A stretch of 64,000 nucleotides of DNA. It comes from Adiantum capillus-veneris (Eukaryota; Streptophyta; Polypodiopsida; Polypodiales; Pteridaceae). How positions within the stretch are numbered: position 1 is the first letter of the stretch; each line of letters starts with the position of its first letter. The stretch is from positions 19,793,991 through 19,857,990 of the forward strand of contig CM043942.1 in NCBI GenBank assembly GCA_014529385.2, written 5' to 3'. The notes under the pieces were generated by a model. It worked only from the letters and a program-made list of their open reading frames with translations, was not told the origin of the DNA and did no database searches. Position numbers and translations under genes: made by a program. Shown here piece by piece: positions 34,038-47,625 of the stretch.

Positions 34038-34917
34038 ATGAAAAGTGTTCCACCTTCCGTGGTGCAACACACAATCCCCATGAATAGCATCGCTAAACCA
34101 GTTCAGCAACGACCCTACCCAATGAATCCTAAATATGCAAAGATCGTTCAAGAAGAGATTGAAAACATTGTGAAATGCGGATTCATATACCCTATTGAAC
34201 ACTCGGAATGGGTGTCTCCAATAGTGATTGTGCCAAAAACTAATGGGAAACTCAGAGTGTGTGTGGATCTCAAGAAGGTCAATGCCACCACTAGGAGGGA
34301 CCATTACCCCTTGCCATATTCGGAACATGTGCTTGAAAGAGTTGCAGGGAAGGAAGCTTATAGATTTTTAGATGGGTACTCTGGCTACAATCAAATCACA
34401 ATTGAATTGGAGGACCAAGCTAAAACAGCCTTTATAACCAAATTTGGAGTGTTCACATCTTGTGTTATGGCTTTTGGCTTAACCAATGCCACTGCTACCT
34501 TTCAAAGATTAATAAACACTGCTTTTAGCGAATATTTGAGGGAGTTTTGTGAAGCTTTCTTAGATGACCTTTGTATTTATTCCTCTTGGAAAGAACATCT
34601 ATCATGCTTACAAAAAGTGTTTGAGAAGTGCAGATTGTATCGCATCATCTCCTTAAACCCTTTCAAATGCCAATTTTGGGTTAAACATGGAGTCATTTTT
34701 GGGCATATAGTGTCCAAAAATGGGATTTCCACAGATGAGAGAAAAATTAAACCCATTGCTAGATTGCCACCACCTACAAACTATAAAGGAGTTCAAAGGT
34801 TCATGGGCCATGTTGGTTATTACCGACGGTTTATTTAAACTTTGCCGAGATAGCTCGTCCTTTGTAAAGCTTCTTATTGAGTTCCAATGGATTGCGGAGT
34901 GTGACCATGCTTATTAG
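34038..34917 (+). pseudogene. Element C reverse transcriptase
   Basis: 266-codon ORF with HTIPMNSIAKPVQQRPYPMN, WVSPIVIVPKTNGKLRVCVDLKKVNA, DHYPLPYSEHVLERVAGKEAY, FLDGYSGYNQITI, FGLTNATATFQRL, FLDD (34557-34568) at the catalytic site, GHIVSKNGISTDE and FMGHVGYYRRFI. A frameshift near 34840 passes to 34720-34917. The fingers segment missing in element B is present here. It clearly differs from A and B at the active site (FLDD versus YMDD). Confidence 0.9.
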
Positions 34918-34920
34918 TCA

Positions 34921-35508
34921 TTGAAAAAGACGTTGACTAGCTCTCTTATTCTACAAGTGCCCGATTGGAATGTAATTTTCCATGTGCATATTGATGCGTC
35001 AAACTTTTCTATTGGGTGGGTTCTAGCTCAACCAGGAGAACATAAACTGGACTACCCCATTAGCTTTGCAAGTCGTCAATTGAATGATGCCGAGAGAAAC
35101 TACACCACTACAGAGCGAGAAGGTTTAGGTATGATTTATGCAGTGAAGAAATTTTGCTACTACCTTCTGGCCAACAAGTTTTTTTTCTATGTTGATCATC
35201 AACCCTTGTTGTTTCTAGTAAATAGACCTTGTTCCACGGGAAGAATTACACGATGGTTGTTAATTATCCTTGAGTTTGATTTTACCATTGTGGTGAGACC
35301 TGGTAAAAGACGTGTCATGGCGGATCATTTGTCTTGCATACCCAATGGTGAAGCTCCTACTAGAGTCGATGATGAGTTGCCCGATACTTCTCTATTCCTA
35401 GTCAAAACCATACCTGAATGGAGTGAGAAGATTGTGAACTTTCTAGTATGGTTTTCCACCCAAAGAGCTTCGAAAGGACATAGCTCAAAAACTGTTAAAA
35501 GAATGTGA
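34921..35508 (+). pseudogene. Element C RNase H
   Basis: 195 codons: PDWNVIFHVHIDASNFSIGW, YPISFASRQLNDAERNYTT, TEREGLGMIYAVKKF, YVDHQPLLFLVNRPC, GRITRWLLIILEFDFTI, VMADHLSCIPNGE and then VDDELPDTSLFLV. All RNase H blocks are present in one frame. A stop at 34916 separates it from RT. Confidence 0.9.
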
Positions 35509-36058
35509 ACCTTACTATCTCATTGCAAGAACTCTCTACAGGCTAGGGAAGGATGATATTCTTAGACGTTCTGCCCGTGAGGATGAGTATTTATACATAC
35601 TGCAAGAAGCCAAGATGGGTATAGCCGGAGGACATTTCTCAGGGGAACTAATAGCTAGAAAGGTGTTCCAATCAGGCTATTCGTGGCCTACCTTGATCAA
35701 GGATGCATCACTTTTTGCAAAAGGATGTGATGAATGCCAACGTTACAAGAGCACGCAATGAAAGGATAGGATTCCCTTACATCCTATTAAAGTGACTCAA
35801 CCATTTGAAAAATGGGGTTTGGACTTTATAGGCCCAATTAATCTGGCAGCTCGTAGCACTCAATCTCGATATATTATCGTTGCCATTGACTATGTGACAA
35901 AGTGGGCTGAACCCAGGGTGACACGTAAGGACGATGCGAGGTCAACTGCCAAGTTTCTCTTTGAGAACATTCTTTCAAAATCCAAATTGGTCTCTATTAA
36001 TATAGCTTTTACACCAATGACACTATGGTATTTTTCTACAGGCAACCATATAGATTGA
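35509..36058 (+). pseudogene. Element C integrase, truncated
   Basis: A single linker and zinc module (LIARTLYRLGKDDILRR, GGHFSGE, GYSWPTLIKDA, CDECQRYK) is followed after a TGA (35759) by the core start KWGLDFIGPI (first Asp), YIIVAIDYVTKWAE and STAKFLFENIL. The sequence then departs from the family (KSKLVSINIAF) and ends at 36058 before the second catalytic Asp. Unlike A and B there is only one zinc module. Confidence 0.8.
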
Positions 36059-36869
36059 TGCCAAGATGAACCTATAAATGAAAAGCATGATGCAACATAG
36101 GTTAGCATTACATCTTCTCAAATGACCTTACCTAAGATTGTTCAAGAATATGCATCAGATGTTTCACATATTTATTTCTTTGAAGACACCTTCTACACAT
36201 GCCGTTTTTATTGGTGGAGCACAAGTGTTGGATGCCCAAAAAGAGCAGATCAAGTATTTCACCTCAGCTGATAAAAAATCACGATCATTTGGTTTACGAT
36301 CATAGAGAGAGATAGACACATTCCATTTGTAGCTAACTTCAACAAATTCTAAGCACAAAGCACAAAGGAAGTTTCTCTTGTGCAAATTTAGTGATTTGGA
36401 AATTGCAAAAACATTAAATTGAGAGGCTTATGTGGACTCAATGTTCATAATCATTATTGTGATCAACCATTTCACAAGCATCTCTTGTCCAATCTTGGTT
36501 ATTTTATCTTACTATGGATTTAATTGTCAACGCGTTGTCGTGTTGTGCCATGTACATAGTGGGAACGAATGCTACAAGATCTATCTTGCAATGTTTTAGA
36601 TACATAAGTATATTTTCAAAAATGATATATTCATATTTAGGAATAATAATAAGCTTTCTATCTTGTCCTAATATTTATCTCAAGGGTAGCATATTCCTAC
36701 TTTATCGTTAGAAAGTACTATGGAAAAATATCATCAATAGCTTCGCTTCTTAACTCGGGGCAAAAAGTATTGGTTCTTCCTTTCTACTATCTCATTATCA
36801 TGTCACACCCTAGCTAGATCCTATGTCTAGGGTAACTTTCAATATATATATATATATATATTCTATGTA
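36059..36869. other. AT-rich spacer with (TA)n run
   Basis: No gene is supported. An AT dinucleotide run lies at about 36842-36862. Confidence 0.4.
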
Positions 36870-38547
36870 TTTTTCATATATTTCTTTTTAATAGCTACTA
36901 GGAATGAATCAAATCCTAGTGGGACACTAGTTTACATGATTTTCAAATATGCACTCATTTTAATGCATTATTAAGAGGATGCTTACAAACCTTTGTCAAG
37001 GAGAAATATCATGCTTTCGTATTGCATGAGGTGTCCATTGGAATCAAGTGGAAGTCTAAGCTAAGGGGACCACAATTATAATTTTGTTTCCAGAAAGATA
37101 TCCTATTTTGGTTAATTTTTTACACAAGGTTCCAATCCGAATTGGAAAAAGTATATAAATAAGGAGTCAAAATCTATGAGGTGAATTTTTTGTCTCTATC
37201 TGTATTTCTTTATTTAGAGCCACAGTTGATAAGATATGATCAAAATAGTCGGCCCAAGTTTGCCCACATCATGCAGGGACAGCTCATTTCAAACTTTGCC
37301 AATTCCTGTTCACATTGGCTCTTCTCTTTCTTGTTTAACCATTGGGGGTTCCCTTCACCTATAAAAGGGGACCTCTTCTTCCCTGAAAACCAATGAAGAG
37401 GGAGTGTGAGAATTCATGCCAAATTAGCCTTTAGCCCTACACTTGCCTTTGAGGAGGGCTAGCTAAACTTGAAAGCCTTGTAAACATCAACACTAGTCAA
37501 TCAAGGCCGAATGTCTTCTATCTCTTGCCATCTTCATCAAATTGGCAAATACTCTCGAAGGGGTTGATAAGTAAGGTTTTTCTTGATTTATTATTTTATT
37601 GATTCTTGTTTTTCATCTCCAAGACCAACCTATACCTCCATGTCTTCTACTACTTCTACCTCTACTCCTATCTCCATCTCTCTTGTGTCCTAATTGTTTC
37701 TCTTGAAGGCATTCAAGCAACGACGCTCTATCAACAACCTTCTTCTGAAGAAAGACTAGTGCACAAGGTACATCTCTTCCCCCTACAGGTTTATCTCTCC
37801 CTTAAGTATCCTTATTGTCTATGGGCAAGAATAGGGCTTGGGAGGGAAACTTCTCTTCTCTTTGCTACTCTCATATCTATATTTTGCACATAATAGAGTT
37901 CTTCTAGCTAGATGAATAATCCACATGATGTGAATTTCTATTGCTTATACTCTGTGATATCTATCACAATTAGCGTATGGATTAGCTGTATAATACACTT
38001 TCAGCAACGTATAGTGTTTCTCTTTGGCCCAGAAAGGCTCAATGAAATACTTCTTTCACATGATCCCATCATACTACCCCTTATAGATTATAACTTTTCT
38101 TTTGACATAAGTATAGTTATCTTGCTTTGAACCAAGAGGATTTATACACACAACTAATCCCAATTACTAGACAAAACATATATATTATTATAAGCACAAA
38201 ATTACAATTTCAAAGAATAATTTGTAGCCTGTTTGGTTAGCAAAGATTGAAAGTCATTCACTCATCTATTAACCCTTTCATAATACCCATGTTACGATAG
38301 GACCATTTCCTTGATTGTTTTATCTTTGTGTTGTTTTGATATGCTCTTTTGTGTTCTTTCTTTGTGTGCGTGAGTGCAAGAGAGAAATAGTGGGGCTTCT
38401 TTGATTGCACTTCCTTCCAAACCCTAGACTTCATGGCATCTATGGTATAACTCCTTCATATAGTTTTTTGGACTTCTCTCACAAACTCTCACAGCCAAAA
38501 GCTCGGTGCTTTCGTAGAAATACTACAAACTTATTGACATATTTTTT
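36870..38547 (+). promoter_or_regulatory. Promoter/leader region of a gag-bearing LTR element (element D)
   Basis: A TATA box TATAAAA at 37360-37366 in the context CACCTATAAAAGGGGACC, then a pyrimidine-rich leader of about 1.1 kb ends at the gag ORF at 38548. This layout resembles a 5' LTR plus leader. A weak initiator-Met-type PBS-like string (TATGGTATAACTCC) occurs near 38441. No matching second LTR is seen. Confidence 0.35.
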
Positions 38548-39751
38548 ATGAACCCAATGCAAACCTTCCAGGGTGAGAGTTTGTGGGTAACCATGGGTGA
38601 TCATGTGAAGCATTTTGACCCAGAAACAATGCAAATATTTCAAGCATTTGCAATGTTTATGCGGCAACAATATGCCGCTGAAATAAGGGAGATTTCAACA
38701 ACCAAGGCCATACAAGTGGTCGTCAACAGAATGGTTAAGTTCAATGGCAATGAGGTAACCAAGTACTTGGACAAATATGTAAAGGAGATGGAGCTGCATC
38801 GTGTGTCAGAAGGTGAGATGATTCAAAGCTTTGAGCTAGTTGTTGCTCCAGAAACTAGGGAACATGTTAGGGCAATTAAAGCTGGGCATGGGAGTAACTT
38901 TGGAAGAACTTAAAGTAGCTAAAGGAGGAATATGTCATGCTGGACTCTAAGAGAGTGGCAAAAAGGACATTCTTAGAATGGGTAGTCAAGAAAAATCAAG
39001 GACTATCAATAATAAAATATGTTAGCCTTGAATGCATTTTACACATGTCAACGGACTGTCTCAATTGTTATCTATGTCCAACTTACAACTTTTTTTGACT
39101 TAAAACAAATGGTCAAAGTGTAAATGTACTCCAGTTTTGTAAAGTACAAGGTGTGGGTTATTTTTAAGTTCATTTTAATGCTTGTAAACGGTCATTATCC
39201 TTTTAAATTAGTAGTAGTCATTTGTAAGGTTTTTATATAGCCTTATTTTTATTAGGCCTTAAATAGATATTAACATACATATCATTCTGATCGAAAGGCC
39301 ACCACCCCTTCCGATCCAAGTGTCAGCCATATAACACGCTACTTAGGAAATTTGAACAACGCTATGCACAACTCAACAGGACTGAAAAGTCCACACTAGA
39401 TGAAAAGAAGATAGATATTTTCTTACAAGGTGCAGGTAAAGAGTTTCTAGAGAATTTGGAGCTTCTTCTTGAAGATAAAGATGTTAAGGAAGGACTAAAG
39501 ATCAACTGGAATGAGGTTGAAGGTGTTTTCTCACTGCTTTCCAAACAACAATGAAGAAGATGGTAGTGAACACTACAAGTTATTCCACCTCAACTTTTGA
39601 CAAAATGGTAAAGCCTACTTTTATAGCTCCAAAGTTTGATGGATCCACGCTAGATGAGATTGTGAAGGGAATGAGTGACTTGAAGGTGAATCTTGAAAAG
39701 CTTAAAGAAAAAGGCCAACCATCAAGGGAACTCCCTAGGCAAAGACAATAG
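38548..39751 (+). pseudogene. Element D Gag remnant
   Basis: Three pieces: 38548-38913 (FNGNEVTKYLDKYVKEMELHRVSE), a frame at about 39345-39552 (KFEQRYAQLNRTEKSTLDEKKIDIFLQGAG, LLSKQQ) and 39551-39751. The pattern (FNG...V..YL, then DEKKIDIFLQG) is typical of retrotransposon Gag-like capsid regions in which the chain must reach a K-x-x-x-FLQ. The stretch at 38914-39344 is non-coding. No protease, RT or integrase follows. Confidence 0.5.
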
Positions 39752-41660
39752 CTCAAAGAAGGGTTTGTTAATAGACGTTCTTGCGCGCATTTTGAAAACC
39801 CCGTATTTTGTAAATTTGTACATATGGACATGACGTCGGATGTCAAAAGGGTGTGTGGGATTTCTTTTTGTGGTATTTTTAGCTTGCTTTAGCAAGGTAC
39901 ATGTACATGTACATGCACTGCAACTCGCTAGTCTAGTGACAGCTGTTGGGCTACTGTAAGTGCCCGTGAGTGAGTTTTTTGAAGTGAGACTTGTATATAA
40001 CAAAAACTCATGTACAAACTTAAAAGGTTTGGCCAAACTCCAAAAAATTGCAGGTTTGAGCTTGTTGTGCCTCCTTGATGATTTTTGTTGCAGTTTTTGC
40101 CCTCGCCTTGCCTACTCTACGTGTAGTCGTGTTGGGAGAGCTCCCTGTTCGCATCAATTTTTCATGTGGAGGCATGTAGATTCAAATTTGTTCATCTTCA
40201 ACTTTCTCGCCAGTAAATTTTCAAGCTTTCTCTCAAGCTTTAAAGTGCCCCAATTGGAGTTATGCTCTTCAGGTTCTCTGCAGGGTTATGACTATGGCAA
40301 CCTAGTGTCAAATTGTGTGCAAACACATTGGGAGAGCATGTAGCTATGAATTGTGGAATTGATGTTGAAGTTGTGGGTTTGTGATGTTCAATTATGAAAT
40401 GGGAGGCCCTTTCTTCACATGCATTGGTCGGCGTGTGCTGTAAATCCATGCTTTGTTAGGGTTTTGCTCCTATGTGACATAGTTTCTTGGGTGGGGGACG
40501 ACCAGTAAATTCACAAGGGGACTACTCTTGTTAGACTTGTGGTGTTTCAAAGGGGTTTTGAAAATATTTTGGTGTATTTTAGTTCTCTTTCAACGCTCTT
40601 GGGTGACATCCATATAGAGTTGTTCCAGTTTTCTTGTTTCCCAACAGTGTTTTGGTGCCCCCACGGAGGATCTTCTTCAAGTGACCTTCTCCCCTTGCAA
40701 ATCGGTTGGCAATAAGGAGATGATACAGGTAGATTTCTTCACGGAGGCTGTGCATTAGCAGAAACCTGGACTCACGTTTGGGTCCTGTAAGAAGTTCCAT
40801 GTCATCTTAGAGACAGAAAATGAAAATGTTAGCAATATCCAATGGCAGTGTGGTGGATGGTGATCCGGGAGGTAACAAACTCAAATCTTTAGAGGTTGTT
40901 GAGAGCAAGTTTGGAAAAAAGCAAAGGAAAGGGCAATGGTGAAGCGGCAACAACAAACTCAACTCTCTGGAGGTCGCTCAAAGCAAGATTGCGAGAGATG
41001 GGAAAGAGCAAGATTGCAAAAAGGCAAAGGCAAGGGAAATCTATTTCTCCTATTTAGAGATGGAGATGGCGACTACAACAGTGATCCGTTTTTGATGCCA
41101 AACGGTTACTCAAAAAGGTCAGATTGTTTGTCCTCACAAGGATAACCAATGTAAACACAATGAGCGGACTCGAATTTTCCTGTAATACGATGTCGCCATG
41201 CAGCTCCGCTTCCATGATGGAAAAAAGAGCAAAGGACATTAGAAAAAGTCTATTTGAAGCTTACACATTTGTTGAGAAGTGACCAGAGCTCGAGAACAAG
41301 GAAGGAGATCCAGGAAGTGTATGTTTTATGTGGTTATGAGGGCCTAAGCGTAGAGATTTCATGCTTGAAGAAAAGGTTTCACATGTGAAAAGGCTCTTAG
41401 GACATACAAGGCAACCTGGGTAGAGTAAGACATGTGTTTAGTGGTAAAAAGGAAAGTGTGTGAGAAACTTCACACCTCTGCATGAGGAGGCCGAAAAAGT
41501 CTTAGTCTGTAATTTTTTTGTAAAACAGGTTTTTGGTAAAAACGGGCGCTTCGAGCATTTTTGCGTCTCACTCATAAAGACTAATTCTGTACCGATTAGG
41601 AGATATGCAAGTTTTTGTTCTCTGCTATATCAGGGGAGGAAGTCATAAGCTTTGAGCACT
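39752..41660. other. Non-coding stretch, no supported gene
   Basis: About 1.9 kb of low-complexity and ordinary sequence. Short ORFs (39960-40343, 40936-41145 and others) show no recognisable motif or splice support. Confidence 0.4.
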
Positions 41661-41675
41661 CCAATCCTTTTCCAA

Positions 41676-41785
41676 GCCTCCATAGCCCACTCTAAGCCAA
41701 GCTTCCATAGCCCATTCCAATCCTAAGCGAAGCTTCCATAGCCACTCTAAGCCAAGCTTCCATAACCACTCTAATCAAAGCAGCC
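41676..41785. repeat. Short tandem repeat array, about 35-40 bp units
   Basis: Four imperfect copies of a unit containing AAGCTTCCATAGCCCACTCTAAGCC, with period varying from about 30 to 42 bp. Confidence 0.7.
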
Positions 41786-41863
41786 ATTACCCAAGCAATA
41801 TCTCTTTCTCAATCCCAAGCTCATCGCTTGGTTTTCAATAAGCCAGAATGAATCATATCCCTC

Positions 41864-41868
<5 letters not shown>

Positions 41869-41920
<52 letters not shown>
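41869..41920. repeat. (CT)n microsatellite
   Basis: Uninterrupted TCTC run of about 52 bases. Confidence 0.95.
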
Positions 41921-41921
<1 letters not shown>

Positions 41922-42840
41922 CTTGAAGCAGCAAAGGAGGAACGAAGGAGAGGAATAGCATCAAGGTGAGCTTGGCAGGCCAATTAAGGTAAAGGGGGAA
42001 GCATAACAACTTCATCATCATCGACCTCAACATTATCATCATCGAGATAGCTGAAGTTTTATTTTCTCTATTATCATCTAAATTAAGTCAGGTTTAACCG
42101 ATGTAAGGAGCTTAAACTCCACAATTAATATTTAATTTAAGGAGCGTTAATATTAATTGTCCGATTTGGGTAATCGAGCTTCATAATTTTGTTCAAGCTG
42201 TCAGTGTTAAGCATTGTCTACATTGATTGTGTCTGCTGCAACTCTCTTCCTCACACCTCTCCTCACACCCAGAGGCCTTGCGCCTTCCCGGCTCACCTTT
42301 CGAACTCAAATCCCCCGACACAACCGTCAACCAATTTCCTTCAAATTAGAAATTATGCTCATCAAAGAGGTGCATGCTCCAAAGTTTAAAGGTAGTTTGA
42401 ACCCCGCCTCGCATTTTAACTCTACCACTACCCCAGTTGAGCATGCACGCAGTGAGCAAATAGTAAGAGGAAAAGGACTACCACCTACAACTCTTGTGCT
42501 CCCAACCCTCTTTCCCCATTCTCTTCTTCCTCTCCACTACTTTGAAGGATCTTTTTGCATACTCTTTTGCCTCTGTAGTCGTCCCATCCCTCTTTCCGCC
42601 CAGCCTCTTGTGACTTGTTTTGTTGACACAGATCTCTACACAACACAGTGCACATGTATGCTAGTATATTTTTGTGTAGTAAGTACCAAGAAAATAGGGG
42701 TGGGAAAAGTGTATTCGGTGCTCTTTTTTTCTTAGTACTAACCATCATCCTTACAATTGTGTTCGTCGCTTGGAGCCCTTTCTGTGAAAGGGACATTCGC
42801 TCACAGAATGTAGTGCGGCTTTTTTGTGATGTTTATAGAG
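41921..42840. other. Spacer upstream of the H3-like ORF
   Basis: No gene is supported. A short frame at 42358-42480 (IKEVHAPKFKGSLNPASHF) weakly recalls the start of a Gag domain but is too short to call. Confidence 0.3.
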
Positions 42841-43176
42841 ATGGCTCATGGAAATGCCAAGCCTAGAAGGGTAACAAGTGATTCCTTGCATGCTCAAGCG
42901 TGAAGACGCCGATATGAGGAGCACACATGCATTTTACAAGAGCTCCAAAGGATCAAAAGATACATGCAACCCGCCATCCCACGGATTCCATTTCAACGAG
43001 TAGTGCAAGAGATATGCAAGCATTCGAGAGTGGGCATGCGATGGTCTAGAACTGCTCATCTCTGCCTACAGGAGATTACACACGACTACCTCATTGAATT
43101 CTTCAGTGATGGATATATCTTGGTAGCCCATGCCCATCGCATCACAATTATGCCTAGGGATTTTGACACCCTTTGA
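42841..43176 (+). pseudogene. Histone H3-like (CENH3-like) intronless ORF with in-frame stop
   Basis: From ATG 42841 one frame runs to TGA 43174 with a single internal TGA at 42901. The tail is short and basic (MAHGNAKPRRVTSDSLHAQA, then after the stop RRRYEEHT). The fold then follows H3 in order: alphaN LQELQRIKRY, the IPRIPFQRVVQEI stretch (compare H3 IRKLPFQRLVREI), RWSRTAHLCLQEITHDYLIEFF for helix 2, and HAHRITIMPRDFDTL (compare HAKRVTIMPKDIQLA). Trp after Arg in the loop-1/helix-2 start, FSD after helix 2 and DFxxL at the end are features of plant CENH3, while the loop-1 length equals canonical H3. Both TGA codons stand where Arg would be expected, each one C-to-T change from CGA. There are no introns, suggesting a retrocopy. 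The variant class is uncertain. Confidence 0.65.
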
Positions 43177-43351
43177 AGGATGCATATATGCAACAAAGGG
43201 CTTCATCCAGTATCTATCAGATACAGTAGAACAATGGATATTCTTAACATTCCCCCCCTCCATTTTTGTGCGTGAGAGATAGAGCCTTGAAGGGTTCAAA
43301 ACAACAGAACCACCCATGATATGGGTCGAGAGGGAGGAACTTGAGTAGGTC

Positions 43352-44125
43352 ATGGAGGAGCGTGAGCCACTTAGGGAGGAAATTGAGCCCATTAGGGAGG
43401 AGCTTACTCAGGCAGATCCGGAGATAGCTAAAGAAAAGAAAAAGCCAAACTCTTATTTGCAAGAGCCAACCTATGTAGACCAACAACCATCCAACATAGA
43501 GCAAGCACTTGTGTCAAAAGACTGGCATCATTGTAGAGAAAATCAATGAAGAAAACGAAGAGGAACTGCAAGTGATGGCAATTCAGTGCCACTACGTGCA
43601 TTGATTCATCTGCCTAGAAGGTCAACGGAGGACTCCATTTTTAATCTTGATTAACAAGACCTTCTATGCATGAGTGATTTTTTGAATGCCAATGCAGCAT
43701 ATGCAATTTTTAACATTGCCTTCTGGTACATTTTAAGTTCAGTATGTCATCTTTGGGGTCAAGAGCAAGCAAATTGGGATCCTTGGAACTTTTTAAGGCT
43801 TCGTTCTGACTCATGTTGTTGCACTATTGGGGTTCAAAAGAAAGCGAAGAGGGACCCTTGGTATCTTTTGAAGGCCCCTATTTGCTTTGTTCTAACCTAT
43901 ATAAATATCCACTATAACCAATCTAATTTGCTAGCCTTTATTCGTGTTAGGCAGGCTATCTGGCTTATGCCTGTGGACGTGCATGACAAAATATATGTGA
44001 TAGATCCTCTTATCTCGCCTATGCTACAAAACAACGGAGTTTCCTTTTCGGCATTGTTGGGATGGTTCAATAGAGTAAATTGGGACTTAGCGCGCTTTCT
44101 AGTCACTACATACAATCAAAGGTGA
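43352..44125 (+). CDS. Unrecognised ORFs, possible exons
   Basis: ORF 43352-43549 is Glu/Pro-rich (EEREPLREEIEPIREEL). ORF 43670-44125 (151 codons) reads FWYILSSVCHLWG, PICFVLTYINIHYNQSN, AIWLMPVDVHDKIYVIDPLISPML and ends FLVTTYNQR right at CAAAG|GTGAGT, a good splice donor. The WLMPVDV...IYVIDPL pattern faintly recalls Ulp1-type protease blocks (I-P-x-x-x...V-x-D-S/P-L) of plant transposons, but catalytic residues are not evident. Product unknown. Confidence 0.3.
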
Positions 44126-45189
<1,064 letters not shown>

Positions 45190-45371
45190 TTTTCCGAGCC
45201 CTTAGAGAGGCAGTTAGTGGTGGTTACTCATTGCACTATTATATGCCTATAGTACTCATAGGGGAATAATAATCATAGTGTTTCCCGAGCCCTTAGAGAG
45301 GCAGTTAGTGGTGTCTACTCATTGCACTATTAGATGCTTATAAATCTTATAGAGGAATAATAATCGTAGTG
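45190..45371. repeat. 91-bp tandem duplication
   Basis: Units 45190-45280 and 45281-45371 both contain CGAGCCCTTAGAGAGGCAGT and CTCATTGCACTATTA, and end GGAATAATAATC. Confidence 0.85.
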
Positions 45372-45675
45372 ACAAATCATGCATATTTTATTGCACACCC
45401 CACTTTAAAAGTTAGTGGTGGAGTAGTAGACGATTATAATATTCATATTGACAAATCATGCATATATTATTGCACGCTCCAATTTAGTAGTTAGCATATG
45501 CTGCGTGGGACCCCTCATGTCACTAACACATGCCACTCTTCCATCACTATCAATGCTTTTTGAGAGCATGCTGCTTTAGCCTATATAAATGTTACAAGGC
45601 AAGCAGCATATGCTGCACAAGTGAATCGGAGGTGCTAATCAAGAGAGATTTTTTCATTTTCCGTGTACTTATACA

Positions 45676-46032
45676 GTGCCTATAGGATATGCAACTACTG
45701 ATAATGAGGTAGTTGCAAAAATCCATGAAGAGCTTCACAAACTCCCCCCCAACGCACCCGTTGAAGAAAAGAAGACGTTTACACAGAGAGAGCGTGACAC
45801 AAACAAGGCGATCCGGATGTTCAACCACCTTAATCGTGCTCGCAACACCGGAGACCACGAACTCAATGATGGCTTTGAGACAATGCGAGAAGCTCTGGGC
45901 AAGTGGGAGACATGGGGGTACATAGACAACTCTCGAAGGGCCGCTTTACAGGCAGAGATTGACCATTTGCTTGTCTGCAAACGCACAATCAACCTGGTCG
46001 ACATCTCTGGCTCTAATGTGGTAGAAGATTGA
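45676..46032 (+). CDS. Unrecognised soluble helical protein, possible last exon
   Basis: 118 codons ending TGA 46030: EVVAKIHEELHKLPPNAP, ERDTNKAIRMFNHLNRAR, ALGKWETWGYIDNSRRAAL, then VDISGSNVVED. It is preceded by TTTTTCATTTTCCGTGTACTTATACAG, a plausible 3' splice site, and could be the last exon of a gene that includes the 43.67-44.13 kb ORF. No known domain is recognised. Composition is unlike Gag or Pol. Confidence 0.35.
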   Translation: MPIGYATTDNEVVAKIHEELHKLPPNAPVEEKKTFTQRERDTNKAIRMFNHLNRARNTGDHELNDGFETMREALGKWETWGYIDNSRRAALQAEIDHLLVCKRTINLVDISGSNVVED

Positions 46033-47625
46033 GGCAAGATTTAAATAATTATGCACTAAATATATATAGTTAAATAAATATGCACTAGCACATGATAAAT
46101 TGTACTAGTGTGATGCAAGTTGTATTGTGTATGTGTGTGCAGGTTTGATTCCCTACCTAATCATGTAAACAACTTATTTTAATTATATGATGCTTATTTT
46201 AACTATATGATGGTGTTCTAGTCTTCAGTGCCTTGGCGAGAATAATTCATATGTCTCTATCTGACTTATTATTATTGAAGTAGCTGTGATGCTTTTAATC
46301 GGCCTGGTCTACTAACACATCTTCAAGATCTGTCATAATTTAGGGTATTGTTGATATCTTGTAGCTAAATTGAACCGCCAAATGTAACTACAAGCTGTTT
46401 GAAAGCCAAACGTAAAGAAAATCTATGTGAGTTTTTTATATAATGCAAGAAAAAGATGAGCATGTCTTTAGTATTTACCCTACTTTTAGTAGAATGTTGT
46501 TTCCTGTCCATGTAGGTGTTGTTGCAAACAAGGATGAATGCCTAATAAGCCAATTTGAAACTAGGAATCTAAAAAATATTGATGGTTGTACTTGTTTGGG
46601 CAGAGACCTCAAAGTAATGATACACGCATAGACTCTTGCGTATAAAATAGTAATTAAGAACACTTTACTGAGTTGAAGAACTACATATGTACATAAACAC
46701 ACACATATAAAGAAATATATATATTGTATAAACAAGTACTTAAAAACACTTTACCGAGTTGAAGAACTGCTTACGTACATAAACACACATATATAAATAA
46801 ATAAATAAAAAGATATTATATATATATATGATATAAATATTATATATAAAACTATATATATTCTTAGACCGACAGAGTAAAGAAATACTGACAAGAAAAT
46901 GAAATTTTGACAGCATAACAACGTGAAAAATTTAAAAGAATCCATTCCATACTTGCTTCTGTGAAAGCTTGCCTAACTTTCGATAACTTGCTTTCCTATT
47001 CTATACTTGCTTCTGTGAAGCTTGCCTAACTTTTGTGTATACATGAAACCATGATTATGTTTCTAAACATGAACAAAAAGCATGATTATATTCACAAGCA
47101 ATCAAAATTTCGGCAGCATAACGGAGTGAAAATACAAACAAAAAAATTTCCCATTCCATACTCTCTTCCGTGAAGCTTGACTAACTTTTCTGTATACATG
47201 AAACCATGATTATGTTTTCAAACATGAACAAAAAGCATGATTATATTGACAAGCAATCAAAATTTCGGCAGCATAACGACATGAAAATTCAAACTAAAAA
47301 AATTCCCATTCCATACTTGCTTCCGTGCAACAGCAAATGCTCACGGGAAGAAGAAATTACATACGCAAAAAAGCATGTGTTGGTATATTACTTTGGTAAA
47401 TCCAAATCTCTCAACTAGCTTCTATCTAGCATAATAAATATGAAATCATGGTTGAATTGATAAGGACGATTAACACTAACAACATGTCTTCAATAATACC
47501 AAAAAAGTGGCACCCAAACACCATGGTTACACGTCGTTCCATAAAAATCACAAACTAGAAAAAACGATAGATAATACCAATGTTGATGTCAATCATGGGC
47601 AATGTGATCCGGGCTCATATTATTG
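46033..47625. repeat. AT-rich tract with direct repeats 3' of the methyltransferase gene
   Basis: Three copies of a direct repeat of about 75-105 bp lie at 46901-46980, 47098-47205 and 47251-47331 (core TTTCGGCAGCATAACG, then GTGAAAAT, CCCATTCCATAC, GTGAAGCTTG). A shorter repeat CTTTACCGAGTTGAAGAAC-like occurs at about 46660 and 46747. (TA)-rich runs lie at 46812-46860. No gene is supported. A related copy of the first repeat lies upstream of the gene at 51672. Confidence 0.7.

Noticed and set aside
42358-42480. Short frame IKEVHAPKFKGSLNPASHF as a Gag start
   Set aside because: Too short and without a capsid continuation; reported only as spacer.
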